Assembly (NCBI RefSeq): GCF_001042525.2
Contig: NZ_CP011921.2
Coordinates: 1,178,001 to 1,242,000, forward strand
Direction: 5' to 3'
DNA: 64,000 nt
Source: Francisella orientalis FNO12
Lineage (GTDB): Bacteria > Pseudomonadota > Gammaproteobacteria > Francisellales > Francisellaceae
Part shown: one piece after another, positions 1 to 9,219 of the stretch
Numbering within the stretch: the first letter of the stretch is position 1
Layout: each line of letters begins with the position of its first letter
Translations under genes and position numbers: made by a program
The notes under the pieces: model-generated
The model's database searches: none
What the model saw: the letters and a program-made list of their open reading frames with translations, nothing else
What the model was told of the DNA's origin: nothing

Positions 1-62
1 AAAGAATTAACACCACTTTCAAATTCTCGTATAGATCCACCTGGAAATTTAATATTTATCAT
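1..62 (-). CDS. thrS: Threonyl-tRNA synthetase, N-terminal start only (partial)
   Basis: The reading frame starts with ATG at position 62 on the minus strand and runs off the left edge. Its first 20 residues read M-I-N-I-K-F-P-G-G-S-I and continue in the manner of the TGS domain that opens bacterial ThrRS. ThrRS charges tRNA-Thr in the cytoplasm, and the TGS domain precedes the editing and catalytic domains. Only about 20 of roughly 630 residues are inside the window, so the call rests on the N-terminal pattern alone. No lesion is visible in this piece. Confidence 0.75.
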   Translation of the reverse strand, partial: MINIKFPGGSIREFESGVNS

Positions 63-503
63 ACACACTAAGTCTTATTTATTTAATAAAGTTATCGAAA
101 TTTATACAGCGTATATTATATGTTATAGGCTATGTTATGTAAATTATTTATCATTTCAAGCACTATAATATTTAATCTCAAAATATAAAGATATTTCATA
201 TAAAAATATTATTAAAATAAAATATCCAATAAAATATAATTATCATCGAGCATAAAATTTAATTACAAGTCAATAGATAGTTTATGAAATCATAAAACAT
301 TAAAAAAATATTAAAACAAAGATATATTTTTCTCCCAATCATTATTAACCATACATAAAACAGCTATATTTATTAAATTCTTGTAACCTAAAATTAATGA
401 TTTTACTATATTTTGATTTTGTAGAAACAATTGATAAGATTGTAATTGCAGGTATTAATTTTAATATCTGTTTTATTAAAAAATATAGATAAGGAGTCTT
501 ATC
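63..503. other. Divergent intergenic region, very A+T rich
   Basis: This 440-base stretch separates the minus-strand thrS start from the plus-strand chitin-binding pseudogene and must hold both promoters. I see no open frame with coding character, no RNA gene and no convincing hairpin terminator. A good ribosome binding site (AAGGAG) lies at about 491-496, just before the ATG at 504. Nothing else could be supported. Confidence 0.5.
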
Positions 504-2292
504 ATGAAACTAAATAAAATCACTTTAGCTACTAGATTAATTTTATTAGCTAGTACCCAAGCATATTCACACGGATATGTTGAAAGCCCTGCTTCTCGTG
601 CCTTACTATGTAAAGAGGGAAAAAATAAAGATTATGGCTCAAGAGCTCAATATGAACCGCAATCAATAGAACAAGTGGATGAACTATTTAACTTAGGTGC
701 TTTAGATAATAATATAGGGAGTGCTGATGTTGCTGGTTTTGAAACATTAGATGAACAGCAACAAAGTCGTTGGGCAAAAACTGTTGTCTAGCCAGGACAG
801 CCATTAAAGATCAAATAGCAATTCACAGCTAATCATAAAAGTAAACATTTCAAGTTTTATATAACTAAACCTAACTGGAACCTAGATAAATTACTTACTC
901 GTGACAGTTTTGAAGAACAGCCTTTGAACTGTTATGATCCACAACCTACATGGATAGCTCCCAATCAACCACCTCAAGATGGCTTAACGTTTACATGTAC
1001 ATTACCAAATAGATCAGGTTATCAAATCATAATGGCTGAGTGGGATGTGGATTATACTAGAATGAGCTTTTATAATCTATTAGACTTAGATTTTACAAAT
1101 GATAAACCTGCCTGGTACTATTATCCTACCAAATGGTGATATTACTGATCCTAATAATGGCTCAGAGGGATCCAGCATACCAGCATACGATGCTACTAAG
1201 TCATATCCTACTACGGGTACCAAAGTAGTATTTGAAAATAAGATATATCAAAATAAATGGTATGTAAATCCAGGTCAGCAACCAGGAGCTGAGCAATGGG
1301 GACCTTGGGAGTATATTAAAGATGCAGAACAGCAAACTGCTCCTACAGATAAATTTCCAGTAGAAGCAACTAAATTTACTATAAACCCGTTGAATATCAA
1401 AGAAGGTGATAAGATCACGTTATAATTATTCAAAGATGGTACCATGTATGAATATCCTCTACTAACAGTTCCAAAAGCAATAAGTACAAACAACTTATTC
1501 ATTGAATTAACTAATAAAATAAATACTCTTAGCTCCTCTGATTTAGATAATCAAATAATTGTAGGAGTTAAAAATAATAATAATGAGGTCGTTCCAAACG
1601 GTAACTCTCTTTATATTTATCAAACTACTGATAAACCATATAGCCAAATTAGTTTTTACTATCAGCAAGCTAGTCAAAATATTAAAAACGAGCTACACCT
1701 AATCGACTTTGAAAATGAGTATTCTATCGATTCTAATGGTAAGCTATATATTAATGCTAAAATAATGTCTCATAGCTCAGCTAATGCCAAAGTATCTGTT
1801 GTACTACAAGATGAAAATGGTAATCAAGTTTATAGAAAATCTGATATAGAAATAGCTCCTATGGATACATATGACTTGGCATTACAGCCTGAGAATATCA
1901 AATCAGGAAACTATAAACTTATCATCTCTAGTGAAATTACTGGAGCAGAAGCTTGGCAGAAAGATCTAAATATTAAAGTATCTAACTCAACGCAGGATCC
2001 AGATAATCCGCCAATTGTTGACAAAGATATAGGTGTAACAATTAATGCCAATACTCCTTTCTATCAAGTCAACTCAGATGACACTGTAACAGCAAGAGCT
2101 TGGTCTAGTAGTTTAGGTGATGTTAACCTAGCAAACAATCAAATAACTATCATACCATGGAGTAAGACTACTACAGCCAAAGGAAATGATAGTTCAACGT
2201 ATGTAAAATGTCCTTTACCTACAAATAACCAGACAAGTGTTACATATTTAGTCAATGGTGACCTAAACAGTATAAATTGTGTAATAAAATAA
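504..2292 (+). pseudogene. Chitin-binding protein with AA10 (LPMO) domain, eroded
   Basis: The frame opens with a signal peptide of about 22 residues followed by His23-Gly-Tyr-Val-Glu-Ser-Pro, the mature N-terminal histidine expected of AA10 copper polysaccharide monooxygenases (GbpA-like). The AA10 domain continues to about position 1110. A type-3 chitin-binding module (W/Y-rich, with WYVNPGQQP and WGPWEY) lies at about 1168-1310, and a C-terminal beta-rich region ends at 2292. The gene is broken by in-frame TAG at 789-791 (probably a former Trp) and 816-818, by a frameshift between about 1105 and 1125, and by TAA at 1423-1425. All fragments otherwise read on with good protein character. The intact protein would be secreted and bind or cleave chitin. 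With four lesions it cannot make that product. Confidence 0.85.
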
Positions 2293-2507
2293 TTTTCTCT
2301 TATAATTTCTTATTTATCTGACTACATTTATTAAATTAAGCTAACTATATTTTGGATGAATCATATATCTCTTGTAACTATAATCTAATTTGGTAACTTG
2401 ATTATGTTAGCCTAATTATTATAATTCACTAGACCAAAATCAAAGTATTATCTATTTAAGCCCAAAAAATCTATTTCAACATACTCGATAACTCTTTTAA
2501 GATAAAT

Positions 2508-2803
2508 TTAGTTATTTGAATTATCTAAATCATCACGATATATTACGTGCATTGTCTCTAATGCGTTATTTGTATTATATAGTCCTTGATAAGCATCCAT
2601 CTTTGCATCACATTTATTATTGTATTTTTTATTACATATATCTAAATAATAAAGACAAAAATCTAATGATATCTTAGTATGTGTTTCATACTCTATACTT
2701 TTTTAGGATTGTATATTTTACAGTAATTAAGGTATTTATCCCTCGCATAACTAGATAATGAAAAGAGAAACAAAAATACAAATAAAAAATTTTTATTCAA
2801 CAT
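2508..2803 (-). pseudogene. Small secreted cysteine-containing protein, frameshifted
   Basis: An ATG at 2803, overlapping the last codons of gcvH, starts a clear signal peptide (M-L-N-K-N, then a Phe/Leu-rich core ending S-S-Y-A) and a short mature protein. Read straight, it stops at TAG 2693-2695. Adding one A to the run of six at 2699-2704 restores a frame that continues to TAA at 2508, giving about 98 residues with several cysteines and a charged C-terminus. I do not recognise the family. The overlap suggests translational coupling to gcvH. The lesion is a single base in a homopolymer, so slippage or a sequencing error is possible. Confidence 0.55.
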
Positions 2804-3173
2804 GGCTCCTATAATCTTCCGGTGTTAATAATTCTTTTACTTCTTCTTTTCTGCTTACTTCAATATCAAATAACCACCCTTTTATGTAGCATGATTGATT
2901 GATCAGTTTTGGATTGTCTATTAGCTCTTTATTTATGCTTACAATTTTTCCAGATAATGGTGCGTAAATATCAGAAGCTGTTTTTACAGATTCAATCACA
3001 CAAATCTCATCTTCTTTAACATATTCATGATCTAATTTAGGTAAATCAACATAAACGATTTCTCCAAATTCGTTCTGAGAATAATCATCTATACCTACTC
3101 TTGCTATATCACCTTTAATTTCAACCCATAAATTAGAATCTGTATATAAGTAGTTTTGATTTATTTCTGCCAT
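2793..3173 (-). CDS. gcvH: Glycine cleavage system H-like lipoyl protein
   Basis: This is a lipoyl-domain carrier of 126 residues, about the normal length for GcvH. The lipoylation site is Lys64 in E-S-V-K-T-A-S-D, followed by the typical A-P-L-S-G-K-I turn. GcvH shuttles the aminomethyl group between the P, T and L proteins of glycine cleavage, and in some bacteria it is also the platform for lipoate assembly. I chose ATG 3173 (M-A-E-I-N) because AGAGGA sits six bases upstream; the frame is open to 3194 without a better site. No gcvT or gcvP is adjacent, so this could be a stand-alone or second H protein. It is divergent from murG. Confidence 0.85.
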   Translation of the reverse strand: MAEINQNYLYTDSNLWVEIKGDIARVGIDDYSQNEFGEIVYVDLPKLDHEYVKEDEICVIESVKTASDIYAPLSGKIVSINKELIDNPKLINQSCYIKGWLFDIEVSRKEEVKELLTPEDYRSHVE

Positions 3174-3278
3174 AATTCCTCTTCGACAAAACATGTTTAT
3201 TTTTAGCTAATAGATGATAATAACATAAAAATCCTTTAAAATTAATTTGTTAAATCAAAAGTTAATACGTAGATATTT

Positions 3279-4394
3279 ATGGACTTAAAAGATAAAAATA
3301 TAATTATTACTGCTGGTGGTACAGGTGGACATATCTACCCTGCACTTGCAGTTGCTGAAATGCTAAGAGAGAATAATGCTAATGTCACGTGGGTTGGTAC
3401 TCCTAATAACATGGAAGCCAACATTGTACCTGAATATTTTAATATGCAATATATTAAATCTTCTGGTGTTAGAGGCAAAGGACTTAAAAGAAAAGTAGCA
3501 TTCCCATTTACACTTATATCAAGTACACTAAAAGCGCGTAAGATACTCAAAAAACTAAAAATTGACTTAGTCATAGGTTTTGGCGGTTATGTATCTGGAC
3601 CTATATGTCTTGCTGCTGTACAAAAGGACATACCTATAATAATCCATGAGCAAAATGCCAAAATAGGTTTAACAAACAGAATATTAGCCAAACTCGCTAC
3701 AAAAGTATGCCTAGCATTTGATGTGGAAAATATACAAAAAAAACTTTGTACTAAGCAATTAGCTAAAACACAAGTTGTAGGAAATCCTATTCGAAAGGAT
3801 ATTATAGCTCTTAATGATAAAACAAAGAATATAACTGAGAAAGGTGAACTAAAGCTTCTTGTCTTAGGAGGTAGCCAAGGAGCCAAAAGTATAAACAATA
3901 TTATCCCTGGCCTTATTATCGAAGCTAATAAACAAGGAATAAATCTAAAAATATGGCATCAAACTGGCAAGCTTTCTTTTGAAGAAACTAAAAATAATTA
4001 TAATCAAGTACCCTCAACTCATATCAAAGATATATCAGCGTATATTACTGATATGACTGACGCTTATGAATGGGCTGACATACTAATTTGTAGAGCAGGA
4101 GCTCTAACAGTATCAGAATCAGCCATAGCTGGAGTTCCTGCAATATTTATACCATTACCGTCAGCTGTAGATGATCATCAATTTTTTAACGCACAAAATA
4201 TGGTAAAAAATAATGCTGGATTTTGTATTAGACAAGATCAAATGACTTTGGAGAATTTAATAGATATAATTAAACCTCTTTATGAAGATAGAGACAAACT
4301 TAAAGAAATATCACAAAAAGCAAAAAATACATTGATAAAAGACTCTAGTGAACAGATATTAAAGGCTGTAGAACAAATTTTGAACAAAAAATAA
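3279..4394 (+). CDS. murG: UDP-GlcNAc:lipid I N-acetylglucosaminyltransferase MurG
   Basis: MurG adds GlcNAc from UDP-GlcNAc to lipid I on the inner face of the membrane to form lipid II, the peptidoglycan precursor. The 371-residue protein has the N-terminal glycine-rich loop G-G-T-G-G-H at 13-18, the second glycine-rich loop G-G-S-Q-G-A at 197-202 and the C-terminal [10 protein letters not shown] donor-site motif, all in GT28 order. The length is close to E. coli MurG (355). Unusually, it stands outside a dcw cell-division cluster, followed after 10 bases by ybaB and recR, with which it probably forms an operon. No lesion is visible. Confidence 0.95.
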   Translation: MDLKDKNIIITAGGTGGHIYPALAVAEMLRENNANVTWVGTPNNMEANIVPEYFNMQYIKSSGVRGKGLKRKVAFPFTLISSTLKARKILKKLKIDLVIGFGGYVSGPICLAAVQKDIPIIIHEQNAKIGLTNRILAKLATKVCLAFDVENIQKKLCTKQLAKTQVVGNPIRKDIIALNDKTKNITEKGELKLLVLGGSQGAKSINNIIPGLIIEANKQGINLKIWHQTGKLSFEETKNNYNQVPSTHIKDISAYITDMTDAYEWADILICRAGALTVSESAIAGVPAIFIPLPSAVDDHQFFNAQNMVKNNAGFCIRQDQMTLENLIDIIKPLYEDRDKLKEISQKAKNTLIKDSSEQILKAVEQILNKK

Positions 4395-4404
4395 GGATTT
4401 AGAA

Positions 4405-4740
4405 ATGAACTTTGATATGTCAAAGCTAATGCAACAAGCGCAAAAAATGCAAGAACAAATGAAAAAAGCTCAACAAGAGCGTGAAAATATGGAAGTAATA
4501 GGCGAGTCTGGAGCTGGACTTGTCAGCGTAACAATGACTGGCAAATATGATGTCAAAAAAGTTACTATAGATGATTCTCTAATGTCAGAAGATAAAGAAA
4601 TGCTAGAAGATTTAATTGCTGCTGCTGTAAATAGTGCAGTTAAAAAAGTAGAAGATAGCTCATCCTCTGCGGATATTGATAAAATGGCGAAAGAAGCTGG
4701 TATTGACTTACCTAATGGATTTAATTTTCCTTTTAAATAA
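4405..4740 (+). CDS. ybaB: YbaB/EbfC family nucleoid-associated protein
   Basis: The 111-residue protein begins with a glutamine- and methionine-rich helix ([14 protein letters not shown]) followed by the [15 protein letters not shown] strand pattern typical of the family. Members form DNA-binding dimers and coat the nucleoid. The gene sits directly upstream of recR, the standard bacterial arrangement, and the two overlap by one base (TAATG at 4738-4742), indicating translational coupling. A good AAGGA site lies before the ATG. Confidence 0.93.
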   Translation: MNFDMSKLMQQAQKMQEQMKKAQQERENMEVIGESGAGLVSVTMTGKYDVKKVTIDDSLMSEDKEMLEDLIAAAVNSAVKKVEDSSSSADIDKMAKEAGIDLPNGFNFPFK

Positions 4741-5345
4741 TGAACAATCAAATTTTCTCTCCCAAAATTACTGCTGTAATAGAATCTTTGCGTAAATTAC
4801 CAACTATTGGTAAAAAATCGTCTCAAAGACTTGCATTATATTTACTTGATAAATCTCCAGAAACTGCTATTACAATTGCTAACTCTCTGTTAGACGCAGC
4901 TGAAAATATTAAAAAATGTAAATATTGCCAATCTCTCACTGAAAAAGATATTTGTAATATCTGTAGTAGCCAAAATAGAGATAAATCTAGATTATGCATA
5001 ATTGAAAGTATGATAGATTTAATAGCTATTGAAGAAGCAGGCTTTTTCAAAGGAAAATACTTCGTACTAAATGGCAGAATATCTCCGCTTGATGGTATAG
5101 GACCAAATGAACTAAAGCTCGATATTTTAGAACAAATAATTATAAATAGAGAAATAAGTGAAATTATATTAGCTATAAGCCCTACTGTAGAAGGAGAAAC
5201 AACTGCTCACTTTATTTCTCAAATGATTGGTAAGGATATAGAAATCTCTAGAATTGGTTTTGGAGTTCCTTTTGGTGGTGAATTAGAATATTTAGACCAA
5301 CAAACGTTAATTCACGCTTTTAATGCTAGAACTAATATCAAATAA
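4740..5345 (+). CDS. recR: Recombination mediator RecR
   Basis: RecR works with RecO (encoded at about 54.4-55.1 kb here) to load RecA onto SSB-coated DNA in gap repair. The 201-residue protein has the N-terminal helix-hairpin-helix region, a four-cysteine zinc finger (C-K-Y-C ... C-N-I-C) at about residues 57-72 and a Toprim domain. Its length matches the family. The start overlaps the ybaB stop. Its last 39 bases overlap the end of the convergent spoT gene, so both C-termini are encoded by the same DNA. Confidence 0.95.
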   Translation: MNNQIFSPKITAVIESLRKLPTIGKKSSQRLALYLLDKSPETAITIANSLLDAAENIKKCKYCQSLTEKDICNICSSQNRDKSRLCIIESMIDLIAIEEAGFFKGKYFVLNGRISPLDGIGPNELKLDILEQIIINREISEIILAISPTVEGETTAHFISQMIGKDIEISRIGFGVPFGGELEYLDQQTLIHAFNARTNIK

Positions 5346-7457
5346 TTTATTTAATATTCTTTCGATATCAACACAAACATCTATTTTTCTGACTAAGCGA
5401 ATTAATAAGTATAGCTCTCTTCTATTTCTAACTACTACTACACAGGCAAGTTTTGCATGTTTATTGTCTACAAACATCATATCAAAACTTCTGATATTAA
5501 CTCCTTCTCTTGCGAAGGTAGCTGTTATTTTAGCAATTGCACCTGGAATGTTTTTGAGCATAATAGACAATCTAGCTCTAAAACTAGGATCATCATCAGC
5601 ATTTGTAAACCAATCAGCATAGATCTGTTTAATTTTGCCATCTTTAATTTTAGAGTATAGCTCATTACAACTTTTTCTATGAACCTCAACATTCCCTTCC
5701 TCATTAACGATGCCAACTATTTCATCATTCGGTAATGGCAAGCAACAGTCTGCTATACGTGAATCATCTCCATAACGAATTTGTATTTTAGCCATTGCTG
5801 ATTTCTTATAGGCACTACGCATATCATTAAAATGCTTAACAATAAAATCAATGAAGTTGTTAGGATCAATTAAACCAAGCCCAGTATCCAAATAGAAACG
5901 ATTTATAGTATCTATACCTTCATAGTTAAATAAAGCTCCATCAATAATCTCATTCGGAACTTCTTTTAAATCCACACCAAGCAGTCTGAGCTCTCCCTCT
6001 ACAATATCTTTACCTCTAATATAGTCAATATTTCTATATTGTTGCTTCAAGAAATCTTTGATAGCGGATTTTGCCCTACTAGTCTCAGCGAATTCTAACC
6101 AAGCTGGATTAGGATCTGCAACTACAGAGGTAACAATCTCAACATTATCACCTTGTTTTAGACGGTAATTAAGTGGCACTGGCTTTCTATTAACTTTAGC
6201 GGATATACACTTATTACCAATATCAGTATGTATAAAATAGGCAAAATCTATACATGTTGAATTAATTGGTAAATCAACGATATCTCCCTGCGGAGTAAAT
6301 ACAAATACATCATTACTAAATATATCTGATTTAACATTTTCCCAAAACTCTACTGAACTAGCAGTATATACGTTTATATCTGATATTTTTTTAAGCCATC
6401 TTTGCAATGCTTTATCAGTTTTTTCACCTATTTTATAACTCCAATGAGCTGCAATACCATATTCTGCTTGGCAATCCATATGATCGGTTTTTATCTGTAT
6501 TTCTAAAGGAATATTATATGGACCTAAAACAACCGTATGGATAGAGCGATAACCATTAGCTTTTGGTGTTGCTATATAGTCTTTGAACCTTTGAGGAATA
6601 GGCTTATACAACTCATGAACTTTACCAAGAGCAACATAACAATCAATACGATTTGGAACAATAACTTTATAAGCATACATATCCATTATATCATCAAATG
6701 ATATTCCCTTTTTACGCATTTTATTATAAATACTATATAAAGTTTTCTTACGTGATTTAATACCATCATCTATAACGATACCACTTAGCTTATCAGCCAA
6801 GGCATCTTTAACCTGCTGAAATACTTTTTCTTTATTTTTCTCTACTTTCTTAACTTTTTCTTCCAAAATATGATATCGATATGGATTCATTCCTTCAAAT
6901 GCAAGAGTCTCTAATTGCTCCTTAAGAGTATTAATACCTAGTCTATGAGCTAATGGAGCAAAGACATCTAAAGTTTCTTTAGATATCCTACGTTTTTTCT
7001 CTGGTTTTAGAGGAGCTAAGGTTTGCATATTATGCAATCTATCGGCTAGCTTAATGAAAATCACTCGTACATCTTTAGTCACAGAAAGTAGCATTTTTCG
7101 GAAGTTTTCTGCTTGCTGTTCTATCTTATTTTTGTGTCTAATCTGTGTAAGCTTAGTTACACCTTCAACTAGTTCTGCCACCTTATCACCAAAGAGAGTC
7201 GCAATATCTTCTGCTGTATGATCAGTATCTTCAACTACGTCGTGCAATAAAGCGGCTATAATGGTATCAACATCCATATGAAGTTCTGCCAATATACAAG
7301 CTACAGCTACAGGGTGTGTAAAGTATGGCTCACCAGAGCTTCTAACCTGAGTTTCATGAGCATCCGCACCAAATATAAATACTTGAGCTATCTTAAGTCT
7401 TTCCTCTGCAGGTAAGTACTTAGAAATCAATTGATTTAAACTATAAAAACAAAACAT
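5307..7457 (-). CDS. spoT: Bifunctional (p)ppGpp synthetase/hydrolase SpoT
   Basis: This 716-residue protein has the complete long-RSH architecture. The HD hydrolase domain keeps H48 and H72-D73 (L-L-H-D-V-V-E-D-T). The synthetase domain carries N-G-Y-R-S-I-H-T, a TGS domain follows at about 390-450, and an ACT domain closes the C-terminus. The R-F-K-D signature at 290-293 matches the RXKD charge pattern of bifunctional enzymes, not the EXDD of RelA. It makes and degrades the (p)ppGpp alarmone during nutrient and fatty-acid stress. The start lacks an obvious ribosome binding site, so the exact N-terminus is less certain. It lies just upstream of capA, read on the same strand, and overlaps recR tail to tail. 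Confidence 0.93.
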   Translation of the reverse strand: MFCFYSLNQLISKYLPAEERLKIAQVFIFGADAHETQVRSSGEPYFTHPVAVACILAELHMDVDTIIAALLHDVVEDTDHTAEDIATLFGDKVAELVEGVTKLTQIRHKNKIEQQAENFRKMLLSVTKDVRVIFIKLADRLHNMQTLAPLKPEKKRRISKETLDVFAPLAHRLGINTLKEQLETLAFEGMNPYRYHILEEKVKKVEKNKEKVFQQVKDALADKLSGIVIDDGIKSRKKTLYSIYNKMRKKGISFDDIMDMYAYKVIVPNRIDCYVALGKVHELYKPIPQRFKDYIATPKANGYRSIHTVVLGPYNIPLEIQIKTDHMDCQAEYGIAAHWSYKIGEKTDKALQRWLKKISDINVYTASSVEFWENVKSDIFSNDVFVFTPQGDIVDLPINSTCIDFAYFIHTDIGNKCISAKVNRKPVPLNYRLKQGDNVEIVTSVVADPNPAWLEFAETSRAKSAIKDFLKQQYRNIDYIRGKDIVEGELRLLGVDLKEVPNEIIDGALFNYEGIDTINRFYLDTGLGLIDPNNFIDFIVKHFNDMRSAYKKSAMAKIQIRYGDDSRIADCCLPLPNDEIVGIVNEEGNVEVHRKSCNELYSKIKDGKIKQIYADWFTNADDDPSFRARLSIMLKNIPGAIAKITATFAREGVNIRSFDMMFVDNKHAKLACVVVVRNRRELYLLIRLVRKIDVCVDIERILNKLFDISSSIKSVN

Positions 7458-7527
7458 ATTTAATTAATATTTTTTACTAATATTTAATTAAATAATAAAT
7501 TGAATTAAAGACCAAAGCAATTTATAA

Positions 7528-8730
7528 CTACTTTGATTTGAAAGAAATTAGATATTTTCTTGAAATAAACGCCATAAATACTATTAGCGCAATATCTATA
7601 ATAAGTAATGCAGCTGCTAAAGCTGTATTATACTTCTTCTGAGAGAAAACCACGCCCTGTCCAGGTGGTACAACTGTTGTAGGATTATAAGCCATACCAT
7701 ATGTCTTAATAATGCTAGAGTTTATATCTCTTACATTTACCACTGGAATACCTTCTTTCAAAAAGTTAACCGCAACAGAATTCACACTACTATATTCTGG
7801 AGGAAGTTTAGCAGTAACACCTGTAGGAAAACTATGTATTTTCAGAACTTGATCATTAGAAGCTAAATTAGTTGCTTTTTTATCAACTTTTGACTTTTTA
7901 TCAGCTTCTTCAACTTTAACTTTTGGTTGCTTCAAACCTATCGAAGCCATATTACCACCGACATTTATATAGGCTTTTATACTATCATCACCAGCAGATT
8001 CTTTGTACATCTCTAAACGTTTTACAACAGATGTATTTGTAGAGTCTTTATATGGAATATTGATTACTTTGAAGTTATTTCTTTTAATTGCATCGTTTAA
8101 TTTAAGTATAGCTCCTGGAGTCATCCCATAACCATTATCATGAGATCCACCTAGAGTAATTCCTAAAACATCAAAATCAAATATTCCTTTTTCAACCAAA
8201 TTTTTATATATATCAGGCCATGTAAATCCTGGTCTATTTGCACCAAATTGTGATGCTCCTGCTGAAAATATAATCAAAGGTTTGAGCTTCAGTGTTTTGA
8301 TAGCTGATAGCATTGCTATATCTAATGCTGGGTAAGATCCCGTCTCTTGTACAGCAACAGTATCCCCCTCTTTTAGATTAAGCTGACTTAACCATTGCAC
8401 AAAAATAGCTGCCATATTTGGATTTACTGAGGATCTTTTTGCATATAGGTCACCAGAATCTGTAGTTATCTCCGTCATCGACAAACCTATCAATCCAGTA
8501 CAAGATACATCACCCATTGACTTACATAAATAACCTTTTGACATAAAATATCGTTGTGTTAAGTCAAATGCTTCTTCTGTCAACTCTGCTGCTTGTAACT
8601 TTTGTGTATAACCTTTAGTTTCAACAACCAGATTTTTCTCGACTATGTACAAAGATATAATCATAAAAGCACTTAAAAACAATATGATATATCTAGATAA
8701 AAATTTACGGTGCCAATACATCGTTTTCAT
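7528..8730 (-). CDS. capA: Poly-gamma-glutamate locus protein CapA (PgsW-like)
   Basis: This is the last gene of the capB-capC-capA locus known in F. tularensis. The 400-residue protein has an N-terminal membrane segment at about 13-31, a large probably extracytoplasmic region, and a C-terminal membrane segment at about 370-392 followed by a basic tail. I do not see the metallophosphatase-like motifs of Bacillus CapA/PgsA. The layout and motifs such as G-I-T-L-G-G-S-H-D-N-G-Y-G fit better the separate family called poly-gamma-glutamate system protein (PgsW). The name capA is therefore positional. Only one base separates it from capC, so it is in an operon. No lesion is visible. Confidence 0.8.
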   Translation of the reverse strand: MKTMYWHRKFLSRYIILFLSAFMIISLYIVEKNLVVETKGYTQKLQAAELTEEAFDLTQRYFMSKGYLCKSMGDVSCTGLIGLSMTEITTDSGDLYAKRSSVNPNMAAIFVQWLSQLNLKEGDTVAVQETGSYPALDIAMLSAIKTLKLKPLIIFSAGASQFGANRPGFTWPDIYKNLVEKGIFDFDVLGITLGGSHDNGYGMTPGAILKLNDAIKRNNFKVINIPYKDSTNTSVVKRLEMYKESAGDDSIKAYINVGGNMASIGLKQPKVKVEEADKKSKVDKKATNLASNDQVLKIHSFPTGVTAKLPPEYSSVNSVAVNFLKEGIPVVNVRDINSSIIKTYGMAYNPTTVVPPGQGVVFSQKKYNTALAAALLIIDIALIVFMAFISRKYLISFKSK

Positions 8731-8731
8731 A

Positions 8732-9196
8732 TTATATTCCTACTATTTGAGGTCCAATCAAAACTATTAGTAACAAACGTATAATAATAGAGGCGATTAA
8801 TAAAGATCCTATTGTTTCTATAAGACCTTGTCTATCTATTGATAAAGTTATAAGTCCTGGAATAATATATCCAATGACCTGAATCTGGTTAGAGTAAAAG
8901 CTCGTAGTTAAGTATTGTGAAAACAACATATTACAAACTGTACCTAGTATAAATGATAAAAGAACTGTTATAGCTATCCTTCTTCTACCATAGATAATCA
9001 TAAATTTTGACATAAACCTAACTATGCCAAATATTATGATCGAAATAATAATAGTTACTAGAATTCTATCAGGAGCACCCATTTCTAGTGCAAAATAACC
9101 AGGTACAACCATACCACCAGTAGATAATCCTAACAGTGATACAAAAACTAAACCAACAATAAGACCAATACCTATCGAGAGCGTTAATGGATCCAT
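8732..9196 (-). CDS. capC: Poly-gamma-glutamate synthesis membrane protein CapC
   Basis: The 154-residue protein is almost entirely hydrophobic, with four to five membrane segments. It opens with the glycine-rich G-L-S-T-G-G-M-V-V-P-G-Y motif characteristic of CapC/PgsC. In Bacillus, CapC joins CapB to form the membrane poly-gamma-glutamate synthase. It sits 23 bases after capB and one base before capA on the same strand. A clear AGGAGA-type site precedes the ATG. Whether Francisella makes a poly-gamma-glutamate polymer with these genes is not established; the locus is known for its role in virulence. Confidence 0.92.
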   Translation of the reverse strand: MDPLTLSIGIGLIVGLVFVSLLGLSTGGMVVPGYFALEMGAPDRILVTIIISIIIFGIVRFMSKFMIIYGRRRIAITVLLSFILGTVCNMLFSQYLTTSFYSNQIQVIGYIIPGLITLSIDRQGLIETIGSLLIASIIIRLLLIVLIGPQIVGI

Positions 9197-9219
9197 ACTT
9201 TCTCCTATTTATTTAAAAA

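Noticed and set aside
5323-5660. Plus-strand open frames inside spoT
   Set aside because: They are antisense to a well-conserved gene, have no ribosome binding site and show no protein-like composition.
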